A program made the position numbers and the translations under genes. From assembly GCA_902599315.1 (NCBI GenBank), contig CACKEY010000004.1:1-64000 (forward strand): a stretch of DNA of 64,000 nucleotides, in the 5' to 3' direction. A model generated the notes under the pieces. That model made no database searches and was not told the DNA's origin. It worked only from the letters and a program-made list of their open reading frames with translations. The stretch's first letter is position 1. Every line of letters starts with the position of its first letter. This stretch comes from an uncultured SAR86 cluster bacterium (GTDB lineage: Bacteria > Pseudomonadota > Gammaproteobacteria > Magnimaribacterales > D2472). Positions 16,109 through 26,547 of this stretch are shown here, in pieces.

Positions 16109-16585
16109 TTACAGATGTTGCACTTTTTCAATTTCAAGATCAATTTCTCCAGATGGAGTAGAAATTGAGACCTCATCACCAACATTTTTTCCCATTAATC
16201 CCTGAGCAATAGGTGTGTGAATGGAAATTAAACCGGCTTCTGGATCAGATTCTAAATTACCAACTATTTTGTAAGTTATAGATTTATCATTGTTAAGATC
16301 ATACAAATCTATAGTCGCGCCAAATACAACTCTGCCAGTTTCAGGTATTTCTTTGACATCTATGACCTGCGCATTAGCAAGCGCATGCTCAATTTCTTGG
16401 ATTTTTGCCTCGATGAATCCTTGTTGTTCTTTTGCAGCATGATACTCAGCGTTTTCTTTAAGATCGCCATGAGCTCTAGCCTCAGCGATAGCTTGAGATA
16501 TTTCAGGTCTATCTTTAGTCTTCAACTTACGAAGTTTTTCAGTAAGCTTTTGCTCTCCTGATTTGGTTATAGGAAATTTTTCCAT
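16109..16585 (-). CDS. greA: Transcription elongation factor GreA
   Basis: Stimulates RNA cleavage by backtracked RNA polymerase. 158 residues: N-terminal coiled coil (1-75, with [20 protein letters not shown] carrying the acidic tip) and C-terminal FKBP-like domain ending [12 protein letters not shown]. It lies between carB and rlmE as in many gammaproteobacteria. The ATG has no Shine-Dalgarno but is preceded by TATAAT with exactly 6 nt between, so a leaderless transcript is possible. Confidence 0.96.
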   Translation of the reverse strand: MEKFPITKSGEQKLTEKLRKLKTKDRPEISQAIAEARAHGDLKENAEYHAAKEQQGFIEAKIQEIEHALANAQVIDVKEIPETGRVVFGATIDLYDLNNDKSITYKIVGNLESDPEAGLISIHTPIAQGLMGKNVGDEVSISTPSGEIDLEIEKVQHL

Positions 16586-16591
16586 TTGTTT

Positions 16592-16597
16592 ATTATA
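16592..16597 (-). promoter_or_regulatory. Possible -10 box for a leaderless greA mRNA
   Basis: Minus-strand TATAAT, then AAACAA, then the greA ATG. The position would place the start of transcription at or next to the A of the ATG. No good -35 is seen. Confidence 0.4.
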
Positions 16598-16611
16598 GCA
16601 AATGAAGGTAA

Positions 16612-19600
16612 TTAATTTATTTCTTGAAGAGAATTATAAATCCAGTCATTTGAATTTGTGCTCATTGCTTCTAAAATTGCAAATGCGCCAAAGATGGTTG
16701 TTACACAAAATAATTTATTTTGTAATGCTGTTCTTCTTATAGAAGCTGAATCCTCTATAGACTGTCTTCCCTCAGTGGTATTAATTAAAAGGTTTACTCT
16801 ATTATTTAATAACTCATCAACAATGTGAGGTCTTCCTTCAGAAACTTTGTTGATGATTTGAGCATCATGCCCGAGCTGATTAATAGCTTCAGCAGTTCCT
16901 TTTGTAGCGATTAATGAAAAGCCTTGCTCTAGAAGTAATGGAACCAGATTAGTAAGATATTTTTTATCAGACTCTTTTACGCTGACAAATGCTAGCCCTG
17001 AATCAGGAAATACCTTATTTGCTGCTCTTTGAGCTTTTGCATATGCCTCACCAAAACTTGAGCCGATACCCATTACCTCTCCTGTAGATTTCATTTCTGG
17101 ACCAAGGATAGGATCAACAGCAGGGAATTTATCAAATGGGAGAACAGCTTCTTTTACGAAAAAATAATTTTTAGGCAATAAATTAGAGAAGCCAATATCT
17201 TTTAATGTTTTTCCAACCATAGTCTTTGTGGCAGACTTCACTAAGGATTCTCCCAAACATTTTGATATAAATGGAACTGTCCTAGATGCCCTAGGATTTA
17301 CCTCAATGATAAAGACATTATTATCTTGAACTGCAAATTGTATATTCATCAATCCAATCACATTTAACTCTGAGGCAATCTTTTTTGCTTGCTTTTCAAT
17401 TGTGTTGATAACTATCTCTGAGAGGCTATATGGTGGCAAGGAGCAAGCAGAATCACCTGAATGGATTCCAGCCTGCTCAATATGCTGCAAAATACCTCCA
17501 ATTTGAATATTTTCTCCATCGGAAATAACATCCACATCAACTTCAATTGCATCAGTTAAATATCCATCAAGTAAAATTGGTTTTTTGTCAGAAACTTCCA
17601 CGGCTTCTTTTATATACTTTTCAAGTTCAACTTGAGTATGTACAAGTTCCATTGCTCTTCCACCAAGGACATATGATGGTCTTACAACAATCGGAAAACC
17701 AATTTCTCCTGATACCTTTATAGCTTCTTCAAGATTTCTTACAGTGCTATTAGGAGGTTGTTTAAGTTTTAATTGATTAGCAAGAGATTGAAAACGTTCT
17801 CTGTCCTCTGATCTGTCAATAGCATCTACATCTGTGCCAAGAATTTTTACATTATTGGATAATAGGACTTCGGATAGTTTTAGAGGCGTCTGTCCTCCAA
17901 ATTGTATTATTACCCCCTCGGGTTTTTCTAAATCAATAATATCTAAAACTTTTTCTTCAGTAATAGGCTCAAAGTAAAGTCTGTTGGACGTATCATAATC
18001 CGTCGATACAGTTTCAGGATTGCAGTTAATCATTATGGATTCATAACCCTCTTCCTGAAGTGCAAAAGAGGCGTGAACACAGCAATAGTCGAACTCTATT
18101 CCCTGTCCTATTCTATTTGGACCGCTACCTAACACAATAACTTTTTTATTACTTGTTGGTCGAGATTCACATTCACCTTCATAAGCTGAATACATGTATG
18201 CAGTTTCGGTAGCAAATTCAGCAGCACAGGTATCCACTCTTTTAAAAGCTGGAATAACACCTAATTTTTTTCTAAATTCTCTAACTTTCTGTGGGGATGA
18301 CCTTGTTAAATTAGCAATCCTACTATCAGAAAAACCTTTTTGTTTAAGGTTGAACATTTTCTCGAAATCAATTTCATTTAGCTTCATATCCTGCAAAATA
18401 TTTTCTTCATCGATAAGCTCAATAATTTGATGCAAAAACCAAAAATCTATTCCAGTTAATTGGTTTATTTGCTCTGCATCCCAACCCAGTCTTATTGCCT
18501 CAGCAACATATAAGATTCTTTTTGAACCTGGAAAAGTTAGCTGATAACGCAGTGTCTCATTTTGACTTGATGAATTATCCATGATGTTTTCAAAGCCATG
18601 TAAATCTTCTTCTAGACTTTGAAGAGCTTTTTGCAGAGACTCTTGGAAAGTTCTTCCTATTCCCATTACCTCTCCAACAGATTTCATTTGAGTTGTCAGC
18701 CTGTCATCTGCCTGTGGGAATTTTTCAAAAGCAAACTTAGGAATTTTAGTAACAATATAATCAATGGAAGGTTCAAATGATGCAGGTGTTAGGCCCTTAG
18801 TTATATCATTTTGTAATTCATCCAATGTAAATCCAACTGAAAGTAGAGCTGCTACTTTAGCGATTGGGAAACCTGTTGCTTTGGATGCCAATGCAGACGA
18901 TCTGCTTACTCTTGGATTCATCTCAATGACGACAACTCTTCCATTTTCAGGATTAATGCCAAATTGAACATTGCTTCCGCCAGTTTCTACCCCTATTTCT
19001 CTTAAAATTTTGAATGATTGATCTCGTAAAATTTGATATTCCTTATCAGTTAATGTTTGTGCCGGAGCTATAGTGATTGAATCACCAGTATGAACTCCCA
19101 TAGGATCAAAATTTTCTATAGAACATATTATGATGCAGTTATCATTTTTATCTCTGACTACTTCTAACTCATACTCCTTCCAACCAAGCAAAGATTCATC
19201 AATTAGCAACTCTGTTGTTGGAGAAAGATCTAGTCCTTTTTCACAAATTTCTCTAAATTCCTGAACATTGTATGCAACTCCTCCTCCTGATCCACCAAGT
19301 GTGAATGAAGGACGAATTATGCACGGAAAACCAAGGCCCTCTTGAACTGTTAAAGCCTCCTCCATTGAGTGTGCAATTCCAGATCTAGGAGTTTCAATAC
19401 CAATACCTTTCATAGTTTTATCAAACAACTCTCTATCTTCTGCCTTATCAATTGCCTCTCTAGATGCTCCTATTAACTCAACATTGTATTTTTGTAAAAC
19501 TCCTTCTTTTGCTAAAGTTAAAGCTGTATTAAGACCAGTTTGTCCTCCCATTGTGGGCAACAATGCATCGGGAAGCTCTTTTGCGATAATTTTTTCAATT

Positions 19601-19818
19601 GATTTCCAGTGAATAGGTTCAATATAGGTTGCATCAGCGAGAAGAGGATCAGTCATAATCGTTGCAGGATTAGAGTTGACTAAAATGACCCTAAAACCCT
19701 CTGCTTTTAAAGCTTTACAGGCTTGTGCACCAGAGTAATCAAACTCGCAAGCTTGTCCTATAATTATTGGTCCAGCACCAATTATTAAAACGGATTTTAT
19801 ATCAGTTCTTTTTGGCAT
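16612..19818 (-). CDS. carB: Carbamoyl-phosphate synthase large subunit
   Basis: Makes carbamoyl phosphate from bicarbonate, ATP and CarA-derived ammonia for pyrimidines and arginine. About 1068 residues with two homologous ATP-grasp halves ([20 protein letters not shown] and [20 protein letters not shown] mark each), an oligomerisation region and a C-terminal MGS-like allosteric domain. The ATG at 19818 is preferred because the protein then starts MPKRTDIKS like its family; a TTG three codons earlier is possible. It overlaps carA by 17 bp. Confidence 0.97.
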   Translation of the reverse strand: MPKRTDIKSVLIIGAGPIIIGQACEFDYSGAQACKALKAEGFRVILVNSNPATIMTDPLLADATYIEPIHWKSIEKIIAKELPDALLPTMGGQTGLNTALTLAKEGVLQKYNVELIGASREAIDKAEDRELFDKTMKGIGIETPRSGIAHSMEEALTVQEGLGFPCIIRPSFTLGGSGGGVAYNVQEFREICEKGLDLSPTTELLIDESLLGWKEYELEVVRDKNDNCIIICSIENFDPMGVHTGDSITIAPAQTLTDKEYQILRDQSFKILREIGVETGGSNVQFGINPENGRVVVIEMNPRVSRSSALASKATGFPIAKVAALLSVGFTLDELQNDITKGLTPASFEPSIDYIVTKIPKFAFEKFPQADDRLTTQMKSVGEVMGIGRTFQESLQKALQSLEEDLHGFENIMDNSSSQNETLRYQLTFPGSKRILYVAEAIRLGWDAEQINQLTGIDFWFLHQIIELIDEENILQDMKLNEIDFEKMFNLKQKGFSDSRIANLTRSSPQKVREFRKKLGVIPAFKRVDTCAAEFATETAYMYSAYEGECESRPTSNKKVIVLGSGPNRIGQGIEFDYCCVHASFALQEEGYESIMINCNPETVSTDYDTSNRLYFEPITEEKVLDIIDLEKPEGVIIQFGGQTPLKLSEVLLSNNVKILGTDVDAIDRSEDRERFQSLANQLKLKQPPNSTVRNLEEAIKVSGEIGFPIVVRPSYVLGGRAMELVHTQVELEKYIKEAVEVSDKKPILLDGYLTDAIEVDVDVISDGENIQIGGILQHIEQAGIHSGDSACSLPPYSLSEIVINTIEKQAKKIASELNVIGLMNIQFAVQDNNVFIIEVNPRASRTVPFISKCLGESLVKSATKTMVGKTLKDIGFSNLLPKNYFFVKEAVLPFDKFPAVDPILGPEMKSTGEVMGIGSSFGEAYAKAQRAANKVFPDSGLAFVSVKESDKKYLTNLVPLLLEQGFSLIATKGTAEAINQLGHDAQIINKVSEGRPHIVDELLNNRVNLLINTTEGRQSIEDSASIRRTALQNKLFCVTTIFGAFAILEAMSTNSNDWIYNSLQEIN

Positions 19819-20926
19819 AGCTTTCAATCATTAAATTAAATTTTGTAAACAACTCCTCTAATTCATGAGGTCCTGGACTGGCTTCTGGATGTCCTTGAAA
19901 GCTAAACGCAGGCTTATCTTTAAAAGTAATGCCTTGCAAACTCTTATCAAAAAGTGATATGTGAGTAGGCTCTATATTTTTAGGAAGGCTAGACGAATCA
20001 ACTGCGAAACCGTGATTTTGACTGGTAATGTAAACCACCTTGGACTTGAGATCTTGTACAGGATGATTAGCGCCATGATGACCGAATTTCATCTTATATG
20101 TCGAGCATCCTCCAGAAAGAGCAAGAAGCTGATGCCCTAAACATATTCCAAAAATTGGCATATTAATATCAAGTAGCTGTCTAATTAAATTGATAGCATA
20201 ATCACATGGTTCAGGATCTCCTGGCCCATTAGATAAAAATACTCCATCAGGTTTTAACTTTATGAGCTCCTCAAAACTGATTTGAGCATTTACTACATAT
20301 ACTTTTCCGACATGTTTTCTCAGAAGTCTTAAAATATTTTTCTTGACTCCAAAATCTATAGCAACGATAAGTTTGTCATTTTTAGATGCAAGATAATTTG
20401 GCCAAGCGCCCTCTTCCCATGAAAAGGAATTTTTAGTTGAGACTTCTTTAGCAAGATCTAGTCCCTCCAACCCATTAAATTTATCAAGCGCTTCTTTAGC
20501 CAAGTAATGAGAGCCTTTCTCTCCTGGCGCAATGCATGCTTTTAAGGATCCATGATCTCTTAGCTTTGCAGTTAATGCTCTAGTATTTACATTTGAAATT
20601 CCAATGATTCCTTTTGATTTAAGAAAACTTTCTAACGACTGAGTTGCTCGCCAATTGCTATACTTATCTGGCAAATCTTTGATAACAATTCCTGAGGCAA
20701 AAATACTATCGGATTCATTATCTTCATCATTAATCCCTGTGTTGCCGATGTGAGGATGGGTAAAAGCTATGATTTGCTTTGCATATGAAGGGTCTGTAAT
20801 AATCTCTTGGTAACCTGACATTGAAGTATTAAAAACTATTTCACCAACTGATGGTTCTTTTGCACCAAAGCCAATACCCTCAATAATTGAACCATCCTCA
20901 AGAACAAGAACAGCTGGAAAAGACAC
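19802..20926 (-). CDS. carA: Carbamoyl-phosphate synthase small subunit
   Basis: Class I glutamine amidotransferase that supplies ammonia to CarB. 374 residues. The N-terminal domain contains [17 protein letters not shown]. The amidotransferase domain has nucleophile Cys in [12 protein letters not shown] and His/Glu in [11 protein letters not shown]. The start is GTG at 20926 with GAGGAG 8 nt before it. It is the first gene of the unit running to secG and is divergent from map across a 140-bp gap in which I see no convincing promoter for carA. dapB, its usual E. coli neighbour, is not here. Confidence 0.97.
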   Translation of the reverse strand: MSFPAVLVLEDGSIIEGIGFGAKEPSVGEIVFNTSMSGYQEIITDPSYAKQIIAFTHPHIGNTGINDEDNESDSIFASGIVIKDLPDKYSNWRATQSLESFLKSKGIIGISNVNTRALTAKLRDHGSLKACIAPGEKGSHYLAKEALDKFNGLEGLDLAKEVSTKNSFSWEEGAWPNYLASKNDKLIVAIDFGVKKNILRLLRKHVGKVYVVNAQISFEELIKLKPDGVFLSNGPGDPEPCDYAINLIRQLLDINMPIFGICLGHQLLALSGGCSTYKMKFGHHGANHPVQDLKSKVVYITSQNHGFAVDSSSLPKNIEPTHISLFDKSLQGITFKDKPAFSFQGHPEASPGPHELEELFTKFNLMIESYAKKN

Positions 20927-21066
20927 TAAATTTTCTCCTCAAAATGGAAAGAAAATAAAGCAAATAATTGTGAAATTTTAAGATTTAATGAGCTAAAATT
21001 ATGCGCTAACATTAAAAGGATACTTTATATTGATATGAACCTCAGGTCCATTAAATTTTTAAAAAA

Positions 21067-21837
21067 ATGAGTATTAATTTAAAAAATTCTGATCAAATAT
21101 CTAAGATGCAAATTGCTGGTCAATTGGCAGCTGAAGTAATAGAAATGATTGGACCATTTGTAGTGCCTGGGGTAAGCACTGCAGAGCTAGATAAAAGATG
21201 TTATGACTTTATTGTAACTGAGCAAAAGGCTACACCAGCAAATGTAGGCTACAACGGATTTGAGAAAACTATTTGCTCAAGTGTTAATCAAGTAATTTGT
21301 CATGGTATTCCAACCGAAAAGAAAATTCTTAAAGACGGAGACATAATCAATATAGATGTAACAGTAATTCGTGATGGATGGCATGGAGATACATCAAAAA
21401 TGTTCTTAGTAGGAAAAGCGCAACCCCATAATGAGAGATTGGTAAAAGTAGCACAAGAGTGTTTATATAAAGCAATTGATATTGTTAAACCTGGGGCTCA
21501 TCTTGGTGATATAGGTGCAGTCATTCAAGAGCATGCTGAAAAAAATCACTATTCAGTAGTTGAAGACTATTGTGGTCACGGAATTGGGAGGGTATATCAT
21601 GAGGATCCGCAAATCCTTCATTATGGAAAATTTGGAAGAGGAATTGAAATTCAAGAAGGCATGTGTTTCACGATCGAACCCATGATCAACCAAGGATCAA
21701 AATATACAAAAATTCTAAGTGATGGCTGGACCGTTGAAACAAAAGATGGAAGAAATTCCGCTCAATGGGAACATACACTTGCAGTTACCTCATCTGGCGT
21801 TGAAATTCTTACTAAGCGCAGCGAAGAACACTTTTGA
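21067..21837 (+). CDS. map: Methionine aminopeptidase, type I
   Basis: Removes the initiator Met from nascent proteins. 256 residues. The metal ligands of the pita-bread fold are visible: two Asp (INIDVTVIRDGWHGDTS), His (YCGHGIGRVYHEDPQ), Glu (CFTIEPMI) and Glu (QWEHTLAVT). It heads a plus-strand run into glnD, dapD and dapE, as in E. coli. The ATG is preceded by a T/A-rich tract without a Shine-Dalgarno. TATATT at 21026-21031 is a possible -10. The TGA overlaps the TTG start of glnD. Confidence 0.97.
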   Translation: MSINLKNSDQISKMQIAGQLAAEVIEMIGPFVVPGVSTAELDKRCYDFIVTEQKATPANVGYNGFEKTICSSVNQVICHGIPTEKKILKDGDIINIDVTVIRDGWHGDTSKMFLVGKAQPHNERLVKVAQECLYKAIDIVKPGAHLGDIGAVIQEHAEKNHYSVVEDYCGHGIGRVYHEDPQILHYGKFGRGIEIQEGMCFTIEPMINQGSKYTKILSDGWTVETKDGRNSAQWEHTLAVTSSGVEILTKRSEEHF

Positions 21838-24353
21838 TAGACTCGTTAGAAAAAATAAACCTTGATTTTAATGAAAATTATCAAGCTATTTTTAATGCCC
21901 CAAAATTAACACAAAAATACTTAAATAAAAGATCAGATAAATTTGATCAAATAATAATTAACGAATTCAAAACAAGAAAACTTGAAGATGATTTTGCAAT
22001 AGTTGCTTTAGGTGGTTACGGTCGACAAGAATTGTTCCCCTCCTCTGATATTGATCTATCCATCATACAATTAAGTAAAAAAAGTAAAAAAATTGAAGAT
22101 GTTAAAAATTTTATTGGGTGGCTTTGGACCCTTAATGTAAAAATAGGCCATTCCGTTAGAACCTTTAAAGATATTAATAAAATTACAAAATCTGATTTAA
22201 AAGAATTTACCTCTTACTTATCTCATCGCGTCATTTACTGTAAAGAGGATAAAATTAGTCAGTTGAGCCTTAATTTAAAAAAAATATCTAATAATTGGAA
22301 TAAAACAAAATTTTTTAAGGCTAAAAAAATTGAGCAATATGGTCGCCATCAATCATTTAACTCAACAGAATTTAGTCTTGAGCCTGATTTAAAAGAATCA
22401 CCAGGCTGCTTAAGAGATTTTCAAACAGCCCTATGGATATTAGAACATTGCTTTGAGATATATAAACTAGAGGATTGTGTAAAAACAAAGCTATTTAAAA
22501 AAGTAGAGATTGCGGGCGTAAAAAAATCATATAGTTATATTAAATTCCTAAGATATATTCTTAACTTAAATAGCAAATCAAATCGTATCAGTTTCGAGAA
22601 TCAACTTTTACTAGCAAAAAAATCAAAACTAAAGTCTTCCAAAAAATCGTCAGCTGTTGAAAAATTCATGAGAGCCTTTTTTTTACACGCATCTAATCTT
22701 TCAGATTTTAATGAATTTGTTTTTCAAGCCTATGAGGATCAACTCTCTATTTTTAAAAAAACATATTCTACACATTATTATATTTTTAAAGATCGTTTAG
22801 GTATTTCAGATCGTATTGATCTAGTTAAAAACCCAGAATTTATTCTAGAGAGTTTTATAAAAGTTGGGAAGCTAAAAAAAATTAATGGCTTAGATTTTAA
22901 ATCTATCAAAAAAATCCAATCGTCATTGCTTAAAATTGATCCAAAATACTTTTTATCTCCTCAGGCTGGGCAGCAGTTCATTGAGATTTTAAAATCTACT
23001 ACTAATCTCTCAACTAATATCAAAAAACTCAAACAACTAGGCATATTAAGATTGCTGATACCAGAATTTGGAGAGATTGAGGGTCAGATGCAATTTGATA
23101 TGTTTCATATTTATACAGTAGATGAACATACCTTTAAGGTTGTAAGAAACATGAGACAAATGCAGATCGGTAAAATTGATCAGACTTTAGAAATTGAACA
23201 TGAACTAATAAATAAATTACCAAAAATTGAACTTTTATATTTAGCTGGAATATTTCATGATCTGGGAAAAGGTAAAGGAGGCGATCATTCTGAAATAGGT
23301 GAAAAAATTGTGAATCGGTTTTGTAATAGACTTAACTTTTCTTCTCATGATACCGAACTACTATGTTGGCTTGTTAAAAATCATCTTTTAATGTCGTCAA
23401 TGTCCCAAAAATCTGATGTTCATGACCCTGAAACCACGAAGCAATTCATCAAAAATGTAGACTCAATTGAAAAGCTTAATTACATATACATGCTAACAAT
23501 AAATGATATTCGTGGAACTAATCCAAATTTATGGAATTCTTGGAAGCATGACTTATTAAAACAACTTTTTATGTCATCTCGTAAAAAATTAAATTTCGAA
23601 GAAATGCAATCCAGTCAATTTATCATTAATGAAAGAAAATCAAAATCAGTAGAATCAATCTCTGAAAAAGAAAATTTGTTACTAGAAAAAGTTTGGGGGC
23701 AATTATCAGATACTTATTTCTCAAAATATCAGGTAAAGCAACTAACAGATCAAGCAAAGACAATTGCTGACTCAGAGGGAAAAACTTCAATATTTATAAA
23801 AACTAGAAAAAACTTAATTGAAATATTTATTTTTACTCCAAACCAACCAGGACTATTCTTTAAAACTGTTCAAAGCTTCGAACAACTCTCAATTGAAACA
23901 ATTGATTCAGATATTCATACAACAGATGATGGATTATATGCATTGAATACCTTCATATGTAGGCATAAAATCCTTGGCGGCAATCTAATACAAAGGGATA
24001 TTCAAAACATTAAGAAAAAAATTGCCTCTGTGATAACCTCTCAATCTAATAAATCATTTACAAAAGTGAGATCAAAAAATAAAAAAATCTTTCAATATCG
24101 AACCAAGGTTAATATAACTAATAATAATGAAAAAAATAGAACAAACATAACATTAGAAACATTAGATAAACCTAATTTGCTTTCGAAAGTTGCAAAAATA
24201 TTTTTAGACCAAGGGGTAAGTATTGATTCTGCAAGAATAACAACGCTTGGTGAAAAAGTAGAAGATAATTTTACAGTTATTGATGAAAAAACAAAATTAG
24301 CATTAAGCAAAAATAAAGCGCAGCTTTTACAAAATAAATTTAAAAGTCTTTAA
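21834..24353 (+). CDS. glnD: PII uridylyltransferase/uridylyl-removing enzyme GlnD
   Basis: Senses glutamine and modifies PII proteins to control nitrogen assimilation. 839 residues: nucleotidyltransferase domain (GGYGRQEL at 60-67 with metal-binding Asp 72 and 74), central GlnE-like helical domain, HD phosphohydrolase domain (DEHTFKVV, HDLGKG) and two C-terminal ACT domains. The sequence is very Lys/Asn/Ile rich. The start is probably the TTG at 21834, which overlaps the map TGA; no ATG lies near and the beginning of the conserved domain follows at the expected distance. Confidence 0.94.
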   Translation: MIDSLEKINLDFNENYQAIFNAPKLTQKYLNKRSDKFDQIIINEFKTRKLEDDFAIVALGGYGRQELFPSSDIDLSIIQLSKKSKKIEDVKNFIGWLWTLNVKIGHSVRTFKDINKITKSDLKEFTSYLSHRVIYCKEDKISQLSLNLKKISNNWNKTKFFKAKKIEQYGRHQSFNSTEFSLEPDLKESPGCLRDFQTALWILEHCFEIYKLEDCVKTKLFKKVEIAGVKKSYSYIKFLRYILNLNSKSNRISFENQLLLAKKSKLKSSKKSSAVEKFMRAFFLHASNLSDFNEFVFQAYEDQLSIFKKTYSTHYYIFKDRLGISDRIDLVKNPEFILESFIKVGKLKKINGLDFKSIKKIQSSLLKIDPKYFLSPQAGQQFIEILKSTTNLSTNIKKLKQLGILRLLIPEFGEIEGQMQFDMFHIYTVDEHTFKVVRNMRQMQIGKIDQTLEIEHELINKLPKIELLYLAGIFHDLGKGKGGDHSEIGEKIVNRFCNRLNFSSHDTELLCWLVKNHLLMSSMSQKSDVHDPETTKQFIKNVDSIEKLNYIYMLTINDIRGTNPNLWNSWKHDLLKQLFMSSRKKLNFEEMQSSQFIINERKSKSVESISEKENLLLEKVWGQLSDTYFSKYQVKQLTDQAKTIADSEGKTSIFIKTRKNLIEIFIFTPNQPGLFFKTVQSFEQLSIETIDSDIHTTDDGLYALNTFICRHKILGGNLIQRDIQNIKKKIASVITSQSNKSFTKVRSKNKKIFQYRTKVNITNNNEKNRTNITLETLDKPNLLSKVAKIFLDQGVSIDSARITTLGEKVEDNFTVIDEKTKLALSKNKAQLLQNKFKSL

Positions 24354-24378
24354 AACTGCAATAAAAATTAAGACCTAA

Positions 24379-24384
24379 TATAAT
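24379..24384 (+). promoter_or_regulatory. Possible -10 box for a leaderless dapD mRNA
   Basis: TATAAT followed by AGCCAC and then the dapD ATG. The 6-nt gap would put the transcription start at the ATG. No Shine-Dalgarno is present, and the -35 is weak (CTGCAA 17 bp upstream). Confidence 0.45.
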
Positions 24385-24390
24385 AGCCAC

Positions 24391-25398
24391 ATGAAAAACT
24401 TCCCATTAATTGGTATTGGAATAACAACCATAGGTAAAGCAGGCGCCACATTAGATGCTAGCTTCCCATATATTTTGTTTCTAAATGGCGAAAGTAAACT
24501 TGATAAGTATTTTGAGAAATTGAATGGCTTGATGGAAAATGATCTCATGCAAATAGATGATCCAAATTTGCTAGATATTGATGATGGAGACTTCAATAGC
24601 ACTCTCAGAAACCTTGGAAAAAATAAAGTTTTGGTTTTATGCAGAATGTCTGAAAATAAACCTATAAAAAACATTGAAGAGGCGTACTTAAAACTGCACT
24701 TAATCTCTTATAAATTTTTTCTTCCAAATTCTTTAAATCTTGAGAATTTATTTGATAATTTAGTAAATGTTGCATGGACTAACCAGGGTCCAGTAGAAAT
24801 TAACGAGATTGAAAAAGAAATTCTTCATTCTAAAAAAAATAATCAACCCTTTGAAATAAAATCGGTTGATAAGTTCCCTCCTCTTACCGACTATATTGTT
24901 CCGCCTGGTGTTCGAATTGCCGATACCAGAAGAGTGAGGTTAGGCGCTTACCTAAGTGAAGGTACAACTGTAATGCATGAAGGTTTTGTTAATTTTAATG
25001 CCGGCACTTTGGGACCCGCAATGATTGAAGGAAGAATCTCTGCAGGAGTGGTTGTAGGAAAAAACTCTGATTTGGGTGGTGGATGCAGCACAATGGGAAC
25101 ACTATCTGGAGGCAATAATATTAAAATATCTATTGGTGAAAATTGTCTATTGGGAGCGAATTCAGGTTTAGGAATTCCAATTGGAGACAACTGTATTATA
25201 GAGGCTGGTCTCTATATAACTGGCGGCTCAAAAGTTACTAAATTTTCTCAGGATAACGAACCTGACTCAATCGTAAAAGCGTCAGAACTAGCAGGCAAAG
25301 ATAACTTATTGTTTATTAGAAACTCTCAAAATGGAGTCATTGAAGCAAGAATTAATCCTAAATCTGTGGCCCTGAATGAAACTCTTCATAAAAATTAA
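24391..25398 (+). CDS. dapD: Tetrahydrodipicolinate N-succinyltransferase
   Basis: Succinylates tetrahydrodipicolinate in the lysine/diaminopimelate pathway. 335 residues, the longer form found in Pseudomonas and actinobacteria rather than the 274-residue E. coli form. The C-terminal half is a left-handed beta-helix of hexapeptide repeats, including GVRIADTRRVRLGAYLSEGT and AGTLGPAMIEGRISAGVVVG. It lies between glnD and dapE, so two succinylase-branch enzymes are adjacent. Translation may be leaderless. Confidence 0.95.
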   Translation: MKNFPLIGIGITTIGKAGATLDASFPYILFLNGESKLDKYFEKLNGLMENDLMQIDDPNLLDIDDGDFNSTLRNLGKNKVLVLCRMSENKPIKNIEEAYLKLHLISYKFFLPNSLNLENLFDNLVNVAWTNQGPVEINEIEKEILHSKKNNQPFEIKSVDKFPPLTDYIVPPGVRIADTRRVRLGAYLSEGTTVMHEGFVNFNAGTLGPAMIEGRISAGVVVGKNSDLGGGCSTMGTLSGGNNIKISIGENCLLGANSGLGIPIGDNCIIEAGLYITGGSKVTKFSQDNEPDSIVKASELAGKDNLLFIRNSQNGVIEARINPKSVALNETLHKN

Positions 25399-25404
25399 GA
25401 ACTT

Positions 25405-26541
25405 ATGTCAGCTTTAGAACTAGCTCAGTCACTTATAAAAATTAAATCAGTCTCTCCAAATGATGAAGGCTGTTTCGATCTAATAGAGGCACAACTTATT
25501 CCACTAGGATTTGCAATCGAGAGAGTGCCAGAGCTGAACTGTGAAACATTGTTGGCAAAATTTGGAGACTCAGGAAAAGTATTTTGCTTCTTAGGCCATA
25601 CAGACATCGTGCCCTCAGGCCCAGAGGAAGAATGGACATCTCCACCGTTTGAAGCAAACATTATAGACGGCGAACTCATTGGCAGAGGAGCAGCTGACAT
25701 GAAAGGAAGTGTTGCTGTTTTTATTGAATCCTTAAAAAAATTTTTAAAAGAATACCCAAAGCCTAATTTTCAAATTTGGATAATGCTAACAAGCAATGAA
25801 GAAGGTGAGCCTGAAGATGGAAAAATTGATACTTTAATTAATTCATTAACTGCTCAAAAAAATTTTATTGACTATTGTTTGGTTGGTGAGGCAAGCTCAT
25901 CTCAAAGCGTTGGAGATGTTCTGAGGGTTGGTAGAAGAGGATCTTTAAGCGGCAATCTTAAATTAATTGGTAAGCAAGGCCACGTTGCATACCCACAAAA
26001 AGTCCTAAGTCCAATCTTAGAGGCTGGCCCCATAATAAATGAGCTTAAAAATACAGTATGGGATAAAGGTAACAAATTTTTTGATCCTACCTCTTTTCAA
26101 ATTTCAAATATAGAATCAGGAACCGGAGCTACAAATGTTGTACCTGGAAACTTAACAATGCTGTTCAATTTTAGATTTTCTCCAGAATCAACAGCAGAGT
26201 CTTTACAAGAGAGATTTGTAAACATTCTTAAAAAATCAAAATGTGAATTTGAAATAGATTGGACATTAAGTGCCAATCCATACTTAACAAAAAAAACTGA
26301 CTTTCTTTCTATGATCCAAACTGCTTTGAAGAAAATTAATGGTGAAGAAGCTGAGGTAAATAATGGTGGAGGTACATCCGATGGGAGATGGGTTTCACCT
26401 TCGGGCTCTGAAGTTATTGAACTTGGGCCGATAAACAAGACCATTCATCAAATTGACGAGAGGATATCTTTGGAAGATTTAGAAAAGCTTCAAGAAATTT
26501 ATCAACAAATTCTTATTGAAATCAATAATCTAATCCACTAG
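25405..26541 (+). CDS. dapE: Succinyl-diaminopimelate desuccinylase
   Basis: Hydrolyses N-succinyl-L,L-diaminopimelate; M20 family dinuclear zinc enzyme. 378 residues. Ligands are visible as GHTDIVPSG (His), GRGAADMKGS (bridging Asp), SNEEGEPEDG (catalytic and metal Glu), VGEASS (Glu) and TIHQIDE (His). The dimerisation/lid domain lies at about residues 180-295. It starts 6 bp after dapD. It ends 6 bp from the convergent peptide transporter gene. Confidence 0.95.
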   Translation: MSALELAQSLIKIKSVSPNDEGCFDLIEAQLIPLGFAIERVPELNCETLLAKFGDSGKVFCFLGHTDIVPSGPEEEWTSPPFEANIIDGELIGRGAADMKGSVAVFIESLKKFLKEYPKPNFQIWIMLTSNEEGEPEDGKIDTLINSLTAQKNFIDYCLVGEASSSQSVGDVLRVGRRGSLSGNLKLIGKQGHVAYPQKVLSPILEAGPIINELKNTVWDKGNKFFDPTSFQISNIESGTGATNVVPGNLTMLFNFRFSPESTAESLQERFVNILKKSKCEFEIDWTLSANPYLTKKTDFLSMIQTALKKINGEEAEVNNGGGTSDGRWVSPSGSEVIELGPINKTIHQIDERISLEDLEKLQEIYQQILIEINNLIH

Positions 26542-26547
26542 CTATAA

